Shown here: positions 34,287 to 43,130 of the stretch, piece after piece
How positions within the stretch are numbered: position 1 is the stretch's first letter
Layout: every line of letters begins with the position of its first letter
Source: Streptomyces sp. 1331.2
GTDB lineage: Bacteria; Actinomycetota; Actinomycetes; Streptomycetales; Streptomycetaceae
Direction: 5' to 3'
Assembly (NCBI RefSeq): GCF_900199205.1
Contig: NZ_OBMJ01000001.1
Location: forward strand, 6,813,001 to 6,877,000
DNA: 64,000 nt
Position numbers and translations under genes: made by a program
Notes under the pieces: generated by a model
What the model saw: the letters and a program-made list of their open reading frames with translations, nothing else
Told to the model about the DNA's origin: nothing
Database searches by the model: none

Positions 34287-37200
34287 ATGAACCGTAAGTC
34301 TCTTCGCAGGTCGTGGGTTAAGACGGCCACGATGCTCTCCGCAATGAGCGCTCTCGCCCTGGCTGTCAGCCTGTCCTCACCGTCGGCGTCCGACGCCGGC
34401 GCGATCGAGAAGTCCGTCGTTGGTTACGTTCACTCAGTGCCCGGCCCGAATGGCGCCCTGAGCGCCGCGTTCACCCCTCGCACACGAGCGATGCTCAACG
34501 GCGGCGCGGAACCCGGCGATGACGGCGGTGGTCCCCCTGAGAACGGCGGCGGGGCCGGGGATCATGGCGACGGCGGCGAATCTCATGGGCACCACGGGCA
34601 CCATGGTTCCCAAGGACCACAGGGGGACCAGGGGCCACAGGGGCCTCAGGGAGACGAGGGGCCACAGGGTCCCCAGGGGGACCAAGGGGACCAGGGGCCC
34701 CAGGGCGCGCAGGGCTTTCAGGGCGGCACGGGGGCGCAGGGCAGCCAGGGCACCGCTGGTGCGCAGGGCACGCAGGGTGTCCAGGGCTTCCAAGGGAGCA
34801 CCGGCAGCCAGGGCAGTCAGGGCACCGCCGGCGCGCAGGGCGCGCAGGGCTTTCAGGGTGGCACGGGGGCGCAGGGCAGCCAGGGGATGCAGGGCAGCCA
34901 AGGCACCCAGGGCACACAGGGATCGCTCGGCGGAGCCGGCGCGCAGGGCAGCCAGGGCGCCGCTGGCGCCCAGGGCAATCAGGGCGACATCGGTGCCCAA
35001 GGGTCTCAGGGCGGGACCGGAACCCAAGGTACGCAGGGAAACCAGGGCGGTACCGGCAGCCAGGGCAGTCAAGGTGGGGCCGGAGTCCAGGGCGCCCAGG
35101 GCAGTACCGGAGCCCAAGGCGGCGCGGGCGCCCAGGGCTCCCAGGGCTTGCAGGGCGGCCCTGGGGTGCAGGGCGCCCAAGGCGAGGCCGGCGCGCAGGG
35201 CAGTCAGGGTGGGAACGGTGCCCAGGGCGGTGCCGGCGCGCAGGGCAGCCAGGGCACGCAGGGCGCCACCGGGACTCAGGGCTTCCAGGGCGGTGCCGGT
35301 GTGCAGGGCAGTCAGGGCGGCCCGGGCTCGCAGGGCTTCCAGGGAGGCACGGGTGCCCAGGGCACCCAGGGCACCCAGGGCGGCGCGGGCGCCCAGGGAA
35401 ATCAAGGCGGCAGCGGTACGCAGGGCTTCCAAGGCGGGACCGGCTCGCAGGGTTTCCAGGGTGGTGCCGGTGCGCAGGGGAGCCAGGGCGACCAGGGCTC
35501 GCAGGGGTTCCAGGGCAGTACGGGTACACAGGGGAACCAGGGCAGCCAGGGCGGCACCGGCAGCCAGGGCAGCCAGGGTGGCATCGGTTCGCAGGGTTTC
35601 CAGGGCGTGGCGGGTTCGCAGGGTTTCCAGGGGGTGGCGGGTTCGCAGGGGAGCCAGGGTGGTTCGGGGGCCCAGGGCGCGCAGGGTGGTACCGGCAGCC
35701 AGGGCAACCAGGGGAACACCGGTGCTCAGGGGAGCCAGGGCGACCAGGGCTCCCAGGGCTTCCAGGGCGATACCGGCGCGCAGGGCAGCCAGGGCGACAC
35801 CGGTGTCCAGGGCGGCCAGGGCAATCAGGGCGTTCAGGGTGGTACCGGGAGCCAGGGGTTCCAGGGTGGCACGGGCGGTCAGGGTGTCCAGGGTGTGACC
35901 GGTGCTCAGGGTGCGCAGGGCAACACCGGGGCGCAGGGCTTTCAGGGGAGCACCGGGGCGCAGGGTGCCCAGGGTCCTTCGGGTACCTGTGTCGGCTGCC
36001 AGGGTGGTACGGGTGCGCAGGGCGCTCAGGGCAGCACGGGTGCGCAGGGCGCTCAGGGCAGCACGGGTGTGCAGGGCCCTCAGGGCAACACCGGCGTCCA
36101 GGGGGTTCAGGGTGGCACCGGTGCTCAGGGCAGTCAGGGTGGCACGGGGGCGCAGGGCAGCCAGGGCGACCAGGGCGCGCAAGGTTTTCAAGGTTTCCAG
36201 GGCGGCACCGGAACCCAGGGTGCGCAGGGGAGCCAGGGCAGCACCGGCACCCAAGGCGCGCAGGGTGGTACCGGTGCGCAGGGCTTCCAGGGCGGCACGG
36301 GTGCCCAGGGCAGCCAGGGCGATCAGGGCGTTCAGGGTTTCCAGGGCAGCGCCGGTGCCCAAGGACCGCAGGGCACCAGCGGCGCGCAGGGGACCCAGGG
36401 CGGTACTGGCGCCCAGGGATCGGCGGGCGACCAGGGGACCGCCGGCGCGCAGGGCAGCCAGGGCGGCACCGGCGCTCAAGGCGCCCAAGGCGACCCCGGC
36501 AGCCAGGGTGCACAAGGTGGTACCGGTGCGCAGGGGAGCCAGGGCAGCGCGGGCACTCAGGGCGCGCAGGGTGCGCAGGGTGGTACCGGCAGCCAGGGCT
36601 TTCAGGGTGGCGCGGGTGCGCAGGGGAGCCAGGGTGACCAGGGCAGCCAGGGCAGCCAGGGCGGCACGGGCACCCAGGGTGCGCAGGGCGACCAGGGAAT
36701 CACCGGCGCGCAGGGCAGTCAGGGCAGCGCCGGTGTCCAGGGCGTGCAGGGCGTGCAGGGCGCGCAGGGCGGTACCGGTGCGCAGGGCTTCCAGGGCGGC
36801 ACGGGTGCCCAGGGCAGCCAGGGCGAACAGGGCGTTCAGGGGTTCCAGGGCAGCACCGGCGCCCAGGGAACGCAGGGCGGCCAGGGAACCGCCGGCGTCC
36901 AGGGCACCCAGGGCGGAACCGGGGCACAGGGCAGTCAGGGCGCGCAGGGCGCTGTGGGCAATCAGGGCAGCCAGGGCGGTTCCGGCACCCAGGGCAGCCA
37001 GGGCTTCCAGGGTGAGAGCGGCACCCAGGGCGCTCAGGGGAACGCCGGGGCGCAGGGCTTCCAGGGCGTTAGCGGCGTGCAAGGCGCGCAGGGGAATACC
37101 GGGGCGCAGGGTAGTCAGGGCGGCATCGGCAGCCAGGGCGCGCAAGGTGTCGCCGGCGCCCAGGGCAGCACCGGCGCGCAGGGTGCCCAGGGCGCACAGG

Positions 37201-40200
37201 GCTTCCAAGGCGGCATCGGCAGCCAGGGCGTGCAGGGCAACCAGGGTGGCACCGGTTCTCAGGGCGGCCAGGGTGTCCAGGGTGTGACCGGTGCTCAGGG
37301 CGCTCAGGGAAACGCCGGGCCGCAGGGCGTCCAGGGCAGTACCGGCGCCCAAGGCACGCAGGGTGGCACCGGTAGTCAGGGCTCGCAGGGCAGCACCGGC
37401 ACCCAAGGGAATCAGGGCAGCACCGGCACGCAGGGTGCGCAGGGCGACCAGGGAATCAGCGGCACTCAGGGTTTCCAGGGCGGCACCGGGGCTCAGGGCA
37501 CCGAGGGCAGCCAGGGTGTTGCGGGGGCGCAGGGTAGCCAGGGCGGGGCTGGTGCCCAGGGCACTCAGGGTTTCCAAGGCGAGACCGGCGCCCAGGGCGC
37601 TCAGGGGAGCGCCGGGGCGCAGGGCTTCCAGGGCAGTACGGGCGCCCAGGGCGCGCAGGGTGGTACCGGCAGTCAGGGCTCGCAGGGTGCTAGCGGGGCG
37701 CAGGGTAGCCAGGGCAGCCAGGGGTTCCAGGGCGGCGCCGGTACACAGGGGGTCCAGGGCAGTCAAGGCGCCCAGGGCAGCACTGGCACGCAGGGCTTCC
37801 AAGGCGGCACGGGCAGCCAGGGCACGCAGGGCAGCCAGGGCAGCGGCGGTTCCCAGGGCAGCCAGGGCGACACCGGCAGCCAGGGTGCCACCGGGGCGCA
37901 GGGCTTCCAGGGCGGCACGGGTGCGCAGGGCAGCCAGGGCAGCCAGGGCAGCACCGGCTCGCAGGGCAGCCAGGGCGGCACTGGCTCGCAGGGCGCCCAA
38001 GGCGGCACCGGCGCCCAAGGGAATCAGGGCACCGCCGGTACGCAGGGCTCGCAGGGCGATACCGGGGCGCAGGGCACCCAGGGTTTCCAGGGCGTGGCGG
38101 GTTCGCAGGGTTTCCAGGGGGTGGCGGGTTCGCAGGGGAGCCAGGGTGGTTCGGGGGCCCAGGGCGCGCAGGGTGGTACCGGCAGCCAGGGCAACCAGGG
38201 GAGCACCGGTGCTCAGGGGAGCCAGGGCTCCCAGGGCTTCCAGGGCGATACCGGCGCGCAGGGCAGCCAGGGCGACACCGGTGTCCAGGGCGGCCAGGGC
38301 AATCAGGGCGTTCAGGGTGGTACCGGGAGCCAGGGGTTCCAGGGTGGCACGGGCGGTCAGGGTGTCCAGGGTGTGACCGGTGCTCAGGGTGCGCAGGGCA
38401 ACACCGGGGCGCAGGGCTTTCAGGGGAGCACCGGGGCGCAGGGTGCCCAGGGTCCTTCGGGTACCTGTGTCGGCTGCCAGGGTGGTACGGGTGCGCAGGG
38501 CGCTCAGGGCAGCACGGGTGCGCAGGGCGCTCAGGGCAGCACGGGTGTGCAGGGCCCTCAGGGCAACACCGGCGTCCAGGGGGTTCAGGGTGGCACCGGT
38601 GCTCAGGGCAGTCAGGGTGGCACGGGGGCGCAGGGCAGCCAGGGCGACCAGGGCGCGCAAGGTTTTCAAGGCAGCACTGGCGCCCAGGGCGCGCAGGGGA
38701 ACCAGGGCGAGACCGGGACTCAGGGCGCACAGGGCACGCAAGGCGGCACCGGAGCTCAGGGCAGCCAAGGTTTCCAAGGCGCCCAAGGTGGTATCGGGAG
38801 CCAAGGCACTCAGGGCAGCACCGGCGCTCAAGGCAGTCAGGGTGACCAGGGCGCCCAGGGCATCCAGGGATTCCAGGGCAGCACCGGCGCGCAGGGCGCG
38901 CAGGGCAATCAGGGCGCCCAGGGCTTCCAGGGCGGTACGGGCGCCCAGGGCAGTCAAGGTGGCCAGGGCACCCAGGGCTTCCAAGGCAGCACCGGCGCCC
39001 AGGGCTTCCAGGGCGGTACGGGCGCCCAGGGCGCTCAGGGAAGCCAGGGCAGCCAGGGTGTTGGAGGCGGCACCGGCGCCCAGGGCGCCCAGGGCAGCAC
39101 CGGCACGCAGGGCGTGCAGGGCGCGCAAGGCGGCCCTGGGGCGCAGGGCTTCCAAGGCAGCACCGGCGCCCAGGGCTTCCAGGGCGGCACGGGCGCGCAG
39201 GGCACGCAGGGCTTCCAGGGTGGCGTCGGCGCGCAGGGCAGCCAGGGCAGCCAGGGCAGCCAGGGCAACGCCGGGGCCCAGGGCGGCACGGGGACGCAGG
39301 GTACTCAAGGCTCTCAGGGCTCTCAGGGTCTCCAGGGCGGCACGGGTGCTCAGGGTGTCCAGGGGTTCCAGGGCGGCACGGGCGCGCAGGGCAACCAGGG
39401 CAGTCAGGGCAGCACCGGGGCTCAGGGGACCCAGGGCAATCAGGGTGGCCCCGGGGCTCAGGGCGCTCAGGGCGGCACGGGGGCGCAGGGCGGTACCGGC
39501 GCCCAGGGGACGCAGGGTGTCCAGGGCTTCCAAGGGAGCACCGGCAGCCAGGGCAGCCAGGGTGGCACCGGCGCTCAGGGCGCTCAGGGCTCTCAGGGTT
39601 TCCAGGGCGGCACGGGTGCTCAGGGTGTCCAGGGGTTCCAGGGGTTCCAGGGGGTCCAGGGCGTCCAGGGCGTCCAGGGCGTCCAGGGCAGCCAAGGGAG
39701 CCAGGGCAGTCAGGGCACGCAAGGGTTCCAGGGCGGCGCCGGTACGCAGGGTGCCCAAGGTTTCCAGGGCGGCGCCGGCACGCAGGGTGCCCAAGGTTTC
39801 CAGGGTGGTACTGGCACCCAAGGTGCGCAGGGCACGCAGGGCGGCACCGGCGCGCAAGGCAGCGTCGGCACGCAGGGTAACCAGGGCTTCCAAGGGGGCG
39901 CCGGGGCTCAAGGAGCGCAGGGCTTCCAGGGCGGCACGGGTGCCCAGGGCACCCAGGGCACCCAGGGCAGCACCGGCACCCAGGGCCCTCAGGGCAATCA
40001 GGGTGGCCTCGGGGCTCAGGGCGCTCAGGGCGGCACGGGTGCTCAGGGGTTCCAGGGGACGCAGGGTGTCCAGGGCTTCCAGGGGAGCACCGGCAGCCAA
40101 GGCAACCAGGGTGGACCCGGCCCTCAGGGCAGCACGGGCGCGCAGGGCGGTACCGGCGCCCAGGGGACGCAGGGTGTCCAGGGGACTCAGGGGACTCAGG

Positions 40201-40961
40201 GGGCTCAGGGTGATATCGGCGCCCAGGGCACCCAGGGCGGTACCGGCGCTCAGGGCGGCACCGGCGCGCAAGGAGCGCAAGGCAACACCGGTGCCCAGGG
40301 TTTCCAGGGCGGTACCGGCGCTCAGGGCGCGCAGGGCCTCCAGGGCGGCACCGGCGCGCAGGGCAGCCAAGGAAACCAGGGAACTCAAGGCTTCCAGGGT
40401 GGTGCGGGCGCCCAAGGCAGCCAAGGCAGCCAAGGCAACCAGGGCACGCAGGGCACTCAGGGCACGCAGGGCGGCACCGGCGCGCAAGGCGCGCAGGGCA
40501 GCCAGGGCGGCACAGGCACCCAGGGAAGTCAGGGCGACCCGGGGACTCAGGGGGCTCAGGGCGGTACCGGCGCCCAGGGCACCCAGGGCTTCCAAGGCAA
40601 CACCGGCGCCCAGGGCAGCACGGGTGCGCAGGGAACCCAGGGCTTCCAGGGCAGCACCGGCGCGCAGGGCCCCCAGGGCTTCCAGGGTGCTCAAGGGGAC
40701 GTTGGGACACAGAGCGTCGTCGTGACCAGTACGCTTGCCGGCCCTCAAAGTGGCACGACTCTCAACACCGTCTTGTGTCCCGCCGGCAAATTTGCCACCG
40801 GTGGCGGCGCGTATAACTTCAGCACACTAACCGGACTGTATTTCCCCCTCCAGGGTGCTGCCTATCCAATCGGTTCGCCTCCCACCGGCTATCAGGCACA
40901 AATCGGAGGCGGCGTTGGCGTATCCACCACCACCACCGTTTACGCGATCTGCAGGGCGTGA
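34287..40961 (+). CDS. Giant secreted collagen-like protein (Gly-X-Gln repeats)
   Basis: A 2224-aa exported protein. The ATG at 34287 follows CCGGAGG; an upstream in-frame extension is unsupported. The signal peptide has basic residues (MNRKSLRRSWVKT), a hydrophobic core and a likely cleavage near residue 36-38. A 65-residue acidic and His/Gly-rich linker (GGGAGDHGDGGESHGHHGHH) precedes a Pro- and Asp-rich starter block (GPQGDQGPQGPQGDEGPQ). Then come about 675 Gly-X-Y triplets, mostly GAQ, GSQ, GFQ, GTQ, GVQ and GGT/GST, almost without Pro or charge. The last 85 residues are a non-collagen domain (LCPAGKFATGGGAYNFSTL, then TTVYAICRA) found at the end of other actinobacterial secreted proteins, possibly for trimer registration. 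Triple-helix formation is inferred. Confidence 0.92.
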   Translation: MNRKSLRRSWVKTATMLSAMSALALAVSLSSPSASDAGAIEKSVVGYVHSVPGPNGALSAAFTPRTRAMLNGGAEPGDDGGGPPENGGGAGDHGDGGESHGHHGHHGSQGPQGDQGPQGPQGDEGPQGPQGDQGDQGPQGAQGFQGGTGAQGSQGTAGAQGTQGVQGFQGSTGSQGSQGTAGAQGAQGFQGGTGAQGSQGMQGSQGTQGTQGSLGGAGAQGSQGAAGAQGNQGDIGAQGSQGGTGTQGTQGNQGGTGSQGSQGGAGVQGAQGSTGAQGGAGAQGSQGLQGGPGVQGAQGEAGAQGSQGGNGAQGGAGAQGSQGTQGATGTQGFQGGAGVQGSQGGPGSQGFQGGTGAQGTQGTQGGAGAQGNQGGSGTQGFQGGTGSQGFQGGAGAQGSQGDQGSQGFQGSTGTQGNQGSQGGTGSQGSQGGIGSQGFQGVAGSQGFQGVAGSQGSQGGSGAQGAQGGTGSQGNQGNTGAQGSQGDQGSQGFQGDTGAQGSQGDTGVQGGQGNQGVQGGTGSQGFQGGTGGQGVQGVTGAQGAQGNTGAQGFQGSTGAQGAQGPSGTCVGCQGGTGAQGAQGSTGAQGAQGSTGVQGPQGNTGVQGVQGGTGAQGSQGGTGAQGSQGDQGAQGFQGFQGGTGTQGAQGSQGSTGTQGAQGGTGAQGFQGGTGAQGSQGDQGVQGFQGSAGAQGPQGTSGAQGTQGGTGAQGSAGDQGTAGAQGSQGGTGAQGAQGDPGSQGAQGGTGAQGSQGSAGTQGAQGAQGGTGSQGFQGGAGAQGSQGDQGSQGSQGGTGTQGAQGDQGITGAQGSQGSAGVQGVQGVQGAQGGTGAQGFQGGTGAQGSQGEQGVQGFQGSTGAQGTQGGQGTAGVQGTQGGTGAQGSQGAQGAVGNQGSQGGSGTQGSQGFQGESGTQGAQGNAGAQGFQGVSGVQGAQGNTGAQGSQGGIGSQGAQGVAGAQGSTGAQGAQGAQGFQGGIGSQGVQGNQGGTGSQGGQGVQGVTGAQGAQGNAGPQGVQGSTGAQGTQGGTGSQGSQGSTGTQGNQGSTGTQGAQGDQGISGTQGFQGGTGAQGTEGSQGVAGAQGSQGGAGAQGTQGFQGETGAQGAQGSAGAQGFQGSTGAQGAQGGTGSQGSQGASGAQGSQGSQGFQGGAGTQGVQGSQGAQGSTGTQGFQGGTGSQGTQGSQGSGGSQGSQGDTGSQGATGAQGFQGGTGAQGSQGSQGSTGSQGSQGGTGSQGAQGGTGAQGNQGTAGTQGSQGDTGAQGTQGFQGVAGSQGFQGVAGSQGSQGGSGAQGAQGGTGSQGNQGSTGAQGSQGSQGFQGDTGAQGSQGDTGVQGGQGNQGVQGGTGSQGFQGGTGGQGVQGVTGAQGAQGNTGAQGFQGSTGAQGAQGPSGTCVGCQGGTGAQGAQGSTGAQGAQGSTGVQGPQGNTGVQGVQGGTGAQGSQGGTGAQGSQGDQGAQGFQGSTGAQGAQGNQGETGTQGAQGTQGGTGAQGSQGFQGAQGGIGSQGTQGSTGAQGSQGDQGAQGIQGFQGSTGAQGAQGNQGAQGFQGGTGAQGSQGGQGTQGFQGSTGAQGFQGGTGAQGAQGSQGSQGVGGGTGAQGAQGSTGTQGVQGAQGGPGAQGFQGSTGAQGFQGGTGAQGTQGFQGGVGAQGSQGSQGSQGNAGAQGGTGTQGTQGSQGSQGLQGGTGAQGVQGFQGGTGAQGNQGSQGSTGAQGTQGNQGGPGAQGAQGGTGAQGGTGAQGTQGVQGFQGSTGSQGSQGGTGAQGAQGSQGFQGGTGAQGVQGFQGFQGVQGVQGVQGVQGSQGSQGSQGTQGFQGGAGTQGAQGFQGGAGTQGAQGFQGGTGTQGAQGTQGGTGAQGSVGTQGNQGFQGGAGAQGAQGFQGGTGAQGTQGTQGSTGTQGPQGNQGGLGAQGAQGGTGAQGFQGTQGVQGFQGSTGSQGNQGGPGPQGSTGAQGGTGAQGTQGVQGTQGTQGAQGDIGAQGTQGGTGAQGGTGAQGAQGNTGAQGFQGGTGAQGAQGLQGGTGAQGSQGNQGTQGFQGGAGAQGSQGSQGNQGTQGTQGTQGGTGAQGAQGSQGGTGTQGSQGDPGTQGAQGGTGAQGTQGFQGNTGAQGSTGAQGTQGFQGSTGAQGPQGFQGAQGDVGTQSVVVTSTLAGPQSGTTLNTVLCPAGKFATGGGAYNFSTLTGLYFPLQGAAYPIGSPPTGYQAQIGGGVGVSTTTTVYAICRA
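35592..36193 (+). repeat. Segmental duplication within the collagen-like gene, copy 1
   Basis: A 602-bp segment that recurs at 38079-38671. By eye the copies differ by one base (AACACC against AGCACC near 35714) and by an in-frame 9-bp indel (one GDQ triplet). It contains the CVGC interruption at 35988-35999. Confidence 0.85.
38079..38671 (+). repeat. Segmental duplication within the collagen-like gene, copy 2
   Basis: A 593-bp second copy of 35592-36193, lacking one triplet, with its own CVGC interruption at 38466-38477. The offset between the copies is about 2.48 kb. Confidence 0.85.
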
Positions 40962-41001
40962 GGGCCGCTGGCTTGGTCGCGGTGTACGCGCCGTGCCCAT
41001 G

Positions 41002-41040
41002 GCGCCGTAGCCGCGGGCAGTCGGCCCGCGGCTACGGCGC
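41002..41040 (+). terminator. Strong hairpin after the collagen-like gene
   Basis: A perfect 17-bp stem (GCGCCGTAGCCGCGGGC and its complement) with a 5-nt loop, 41 bp past the stop codon. It probably terminates most transcripts of the 6.7-kb gene, so the TPR and glycosyltransferase genes either read through or have their own promoter in the following 113 bp. Confidence 0.85.
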
Positions 41041-41153
41041 GCCGGTGCCACAGCGCCCGCTCCTCGAGCGATAGCGTCCGTTTGGCTCCACGTTCTCGCC
41101 TCCTGTTGGTGGCCGTCTCCTTCGCTCTCACCAGATCCAAGAGGTAAAGCGCA

Positions 41154-41798
41154 GTGAAGAAACGAGTGCGGTTGTGGACGGGACTCGCCGTGACGGTCGT
41201 AGTCGCAAATATGGCGGCCGGTTGGGTCGAGCTGTCCAGCGAGCACCCCACGGCCAGACCCGCGTCGGCGCCCACGGTGTCCACGGCTGCAAACGCCTCC
41301 GAGGCGGGGGTGGTGCTCCAAGCAGGTATCAGGCAAGGGGAAAGCCACGATTTCCTTGCGGCGACGGAAAGCTTCAGGCAGGTTCTGAAGCTGGATCCTG
41401 CCAACAAACTCGCCTGGTACAACCTCGGCGTCATCGCCCAGGACGACAACAGGACGGCCGAGGCCCTCTCGGATTACGACAATTCTCTGAAGATCGATCC
41501 GGATTTCGAGTCGGCCCTTTACAACAAGGCGCTCCTGCTCGAATCGAACGACACCGATCAGGCGATCGCGATCCTGCAGCACGTCGTGAGTGCCGACCCG
41601 AAGGCGTCCACGGCCTACCTCCACCTTGGGCAGGCCCTGGCGAAGAAGGGCAGCGACAGCGAGGCCAAGGACGCCTTCGGGCGCGCCGTCCACGCCGACC
41701 CGTCGCTCCAACCGCTCGTGCCGGAACGCTTCCGAGATGCCGCGAGCGCAGCACCGACACCGCAACCGACAGTCCCTCAGGCAGGTACCAGCAGATGA
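41154..41798 (+). CDS. Membrane-anchored TPR protein
   Basis: A 214-aa protein with a GTG start behind AAGAGGTAAAG. A short basic N-terminus and one TM helix (WTGLAVTVVVANMAAGWVEL) act as anchor or uncleaved signal. Residues 55-185 hold about four tetratricopeptide repeats (ESFRQVLKLDPANKLAWYNL, ALSDYDNSLKIDPDFESALY, IAILQHVVSADPKASTAYLH, DAFGRAVHADPSLQPLVP). The C-terminus is Pro/Thr-rich. TPRs mediate protein-protein contacts; here the domain could scaffold the secretion or modification of the collagen-like protein. Its stop overlaps the next start by 4 bp. Confidence 0.85.
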   Translation: MKKRVRLWTGLAVTVVVANMAAGWVELSSEHPTARPASAPTVSTAANASEAGVVLQAGIRQGESHDFLAATESFRQVLKLDPANKLAWYNLGVIAQDDNRTAEALSDYDNSLKIDPDFESALYNKALLLESNDTDQAIAILQHVVSADPKASTAYLHLGQALAKKGSDSEAKDAFGRAVHADPSLQPLVPERFRDAASAAPTPQPTVPQAGTSR

Positions 41799-43069
41799 CT
41801 TCTCCCTGCACGCCGAAGTTCTCGGTTTTCACCCCCAGCCACCGGCCGCGCTTCCTGGACGACTGCCTCGCGACCCTGCAGGCGCAGACGCACTCCGACT
41901 GGGAGTGGATCGTGCTCCTCAACAGCGGCGCGCGATGGCGGCCGGAACACCCCGACGACCGTGTCCGGGTGGAGATCGCGGACGACATCCGGGGGGTCGG
42001 CGCGGCCAAGCGGCGCGCTTGCGAACTGGCTCGAGGAGAAATCCTCGTGGAGCTCGACCATGACGACCTGCTGACGAAGGACTGCCTGGCGGAACTGGCG
42101 CGGGCCTTCGACGAGAACCCCGACGTCGTCTTCGTCTACAGCCACACCGCTCAGGTCACCGAGGACGGACGCCGGGACGACACGCGGTTCAACGAGGCGA
42201 ACGGCTGGCAGTACGAGGAGGTGGACGTCGACGGCCGGCGGCTTCTGCAGGCCGTGTCCATGGCGCCGACGCCGCACAACGTCTCGTACATCTGGTACGC
42301 CCCCAACCATGTGCGCGCGTTCCGCAGGGACGTCTACCACCAGGTTGGCGGGTACGACGCCACGCGCGTGGTGCTGGACGACCAGGACCTGATGTGCCGT
42401 CTGTTCCAGGCGGGCGACTTCCACCGGATCCCCCGCTGCCTCTACCTCCAGCGGATGCACGCCGACAACACCCAGCGCGACACGGAGATCAACGCGCACA
42501 TCCAGCGCGAGACCGTCGCGCTGTACGACAAGTACATCGAGGCCAACGCGCTCGCCTGGACCAAGCGGCGCGGACTGCTCGCGCTGGACCTCGGCGCCGC
42601 GCATCGCAAGCCGCCCGGTTACCTGGGTGTGGACCAGCACCCCGGGGAAGGCGTCGACATCGTCGCGACCCTGCCCGGGAAACTGGACCTCCCGGACGAC
42701 TCGGTCGGCCTGCTCCGCGCGGTGGACTTCCTGGAGCACGTGTCCGCGAAGGTCCCGCTGATCAACGAGCTCTACCGACTGCTGGCACCGGGCGGTATGC
42801 TCCTCACCCTGACGCCCAGCTCGGACGGCAGGGGCGCGTACCAGGACCCGACACATGTCGCCTACTACAACGAGAACTCGTTCTGGTACTACACCGACAA
42901 CCAGTACCGTGCCTTCGTGCCGGAGATCCAGGCCAGGTTCCAGAGCTCACGGCTGGTCACCTACTACCCGACCGACTGGCACTCCAGGAACAACATCTCC
43001 TACGTGCAGGCCAACCTGATCGCGATGAAGGACGGCGCGGAACGGTGTGGTGGTCTCCTGCTGGTGTGA
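41795..43069 (+). CDS. Bifunctional GT2 glycosyltransferase-SAM methyltransferase
   Basis: A 424-aa protein translationally coupled to the TPR gene. Residues 8-240 are a GT-A family 2 glycosyltransferase (KFSVFTPSHRPRFLDDCLAT, then EILVELDHDDLLTKDCLAEL with the metal-binding DHDD motif, and GGYDATRVVLDDQDLMCRL near the acceptor site). Residues 255-420 are a class I methyltransferase-like domain (ALDLGAAHRKPPGYLGVDQH, LLRAVDFLEHVSAKVPLINE, LYRLLAPGGMLLTLTPS). It would add and perhaps methylate a sugar. The final residues (ERCGGLLLV) look unnatural and lie next to the IS6-like end near 43087, so the last few codons may have been replaced. Confidence 0.88.
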   Translation: MTSPCTPKFSVFTPSHRPRFLDDCLATLQAQTHSDWEWIVLLNSGARWRPEHPDDRVRVEIADDIRGVGAAKRRACELARGEILVELDHDDLLTKDCLAELARAFDENPDVVFVYSHTAQVTEDGRRDDTRFNEANGWQYEEVDVDGRRLLQAVSMAPTPHNVSYIWYAPNHVRAFRRDVYHQVGGYDATRVVLDDQDLMCRLFQAGDFHRIPRCLYLQRMHADNTQRDTEINAHIQRETVALYDKYIEANALAWTKRRGLLALDLGAAHRKPPGYLGVDQHPGEGVDIVATLPGKLDLPDDSVGLLRAVDFLEHVSAKVPLINELYRLLAPGGMLLTLTPSSDGRGAYQDPTHVAYYNENSFWYYTDNQYRAFVPEIQARFQSSRLVTYYPTDWHSRNNISYVQANLIAMKDGAERCGGLLLV

Positions 43070-43130
43070 TGGGGTCTGTACGGCGACCGGCTCTGTTTCG
43101 TCATCGGTGGTAGCGCTATGTAGGGCACTG

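Larger units (their letters stand above)
34606..40698 (+). repeat. About 6.1 kb of 9-bp-periodic Gly-X-Y coding repeats
   Basis: The DNA is an almost continuous array of GGN-NNN-CAG units, with a frequent 18-27 bp super-repeat (CAGGGC-AGC-ACCGGC type). Because stop codons are rare in such sequence, long spurious frames also appear on the opposite strand and in the other phase. Confidence 0.9.

Noticed and set aside
35898..40725. Arg/Ala-rich open frames in another plus-strand phase of the collagen-like gene
   Set aside because: They are frame shadows of the 9-bp repeat; composition is an artefact and starts lack ribosome binding sites.
34434..40748. Very long open frame on the minus strand opposite the collagen-like gene
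   Set aside because: It is the complement of Gly/Gln codon repeats, which cannot easily form stops. It has no ribosome binding site, signal or domain, and the Leu/Ala pattern only mirrors CAG and GGC.
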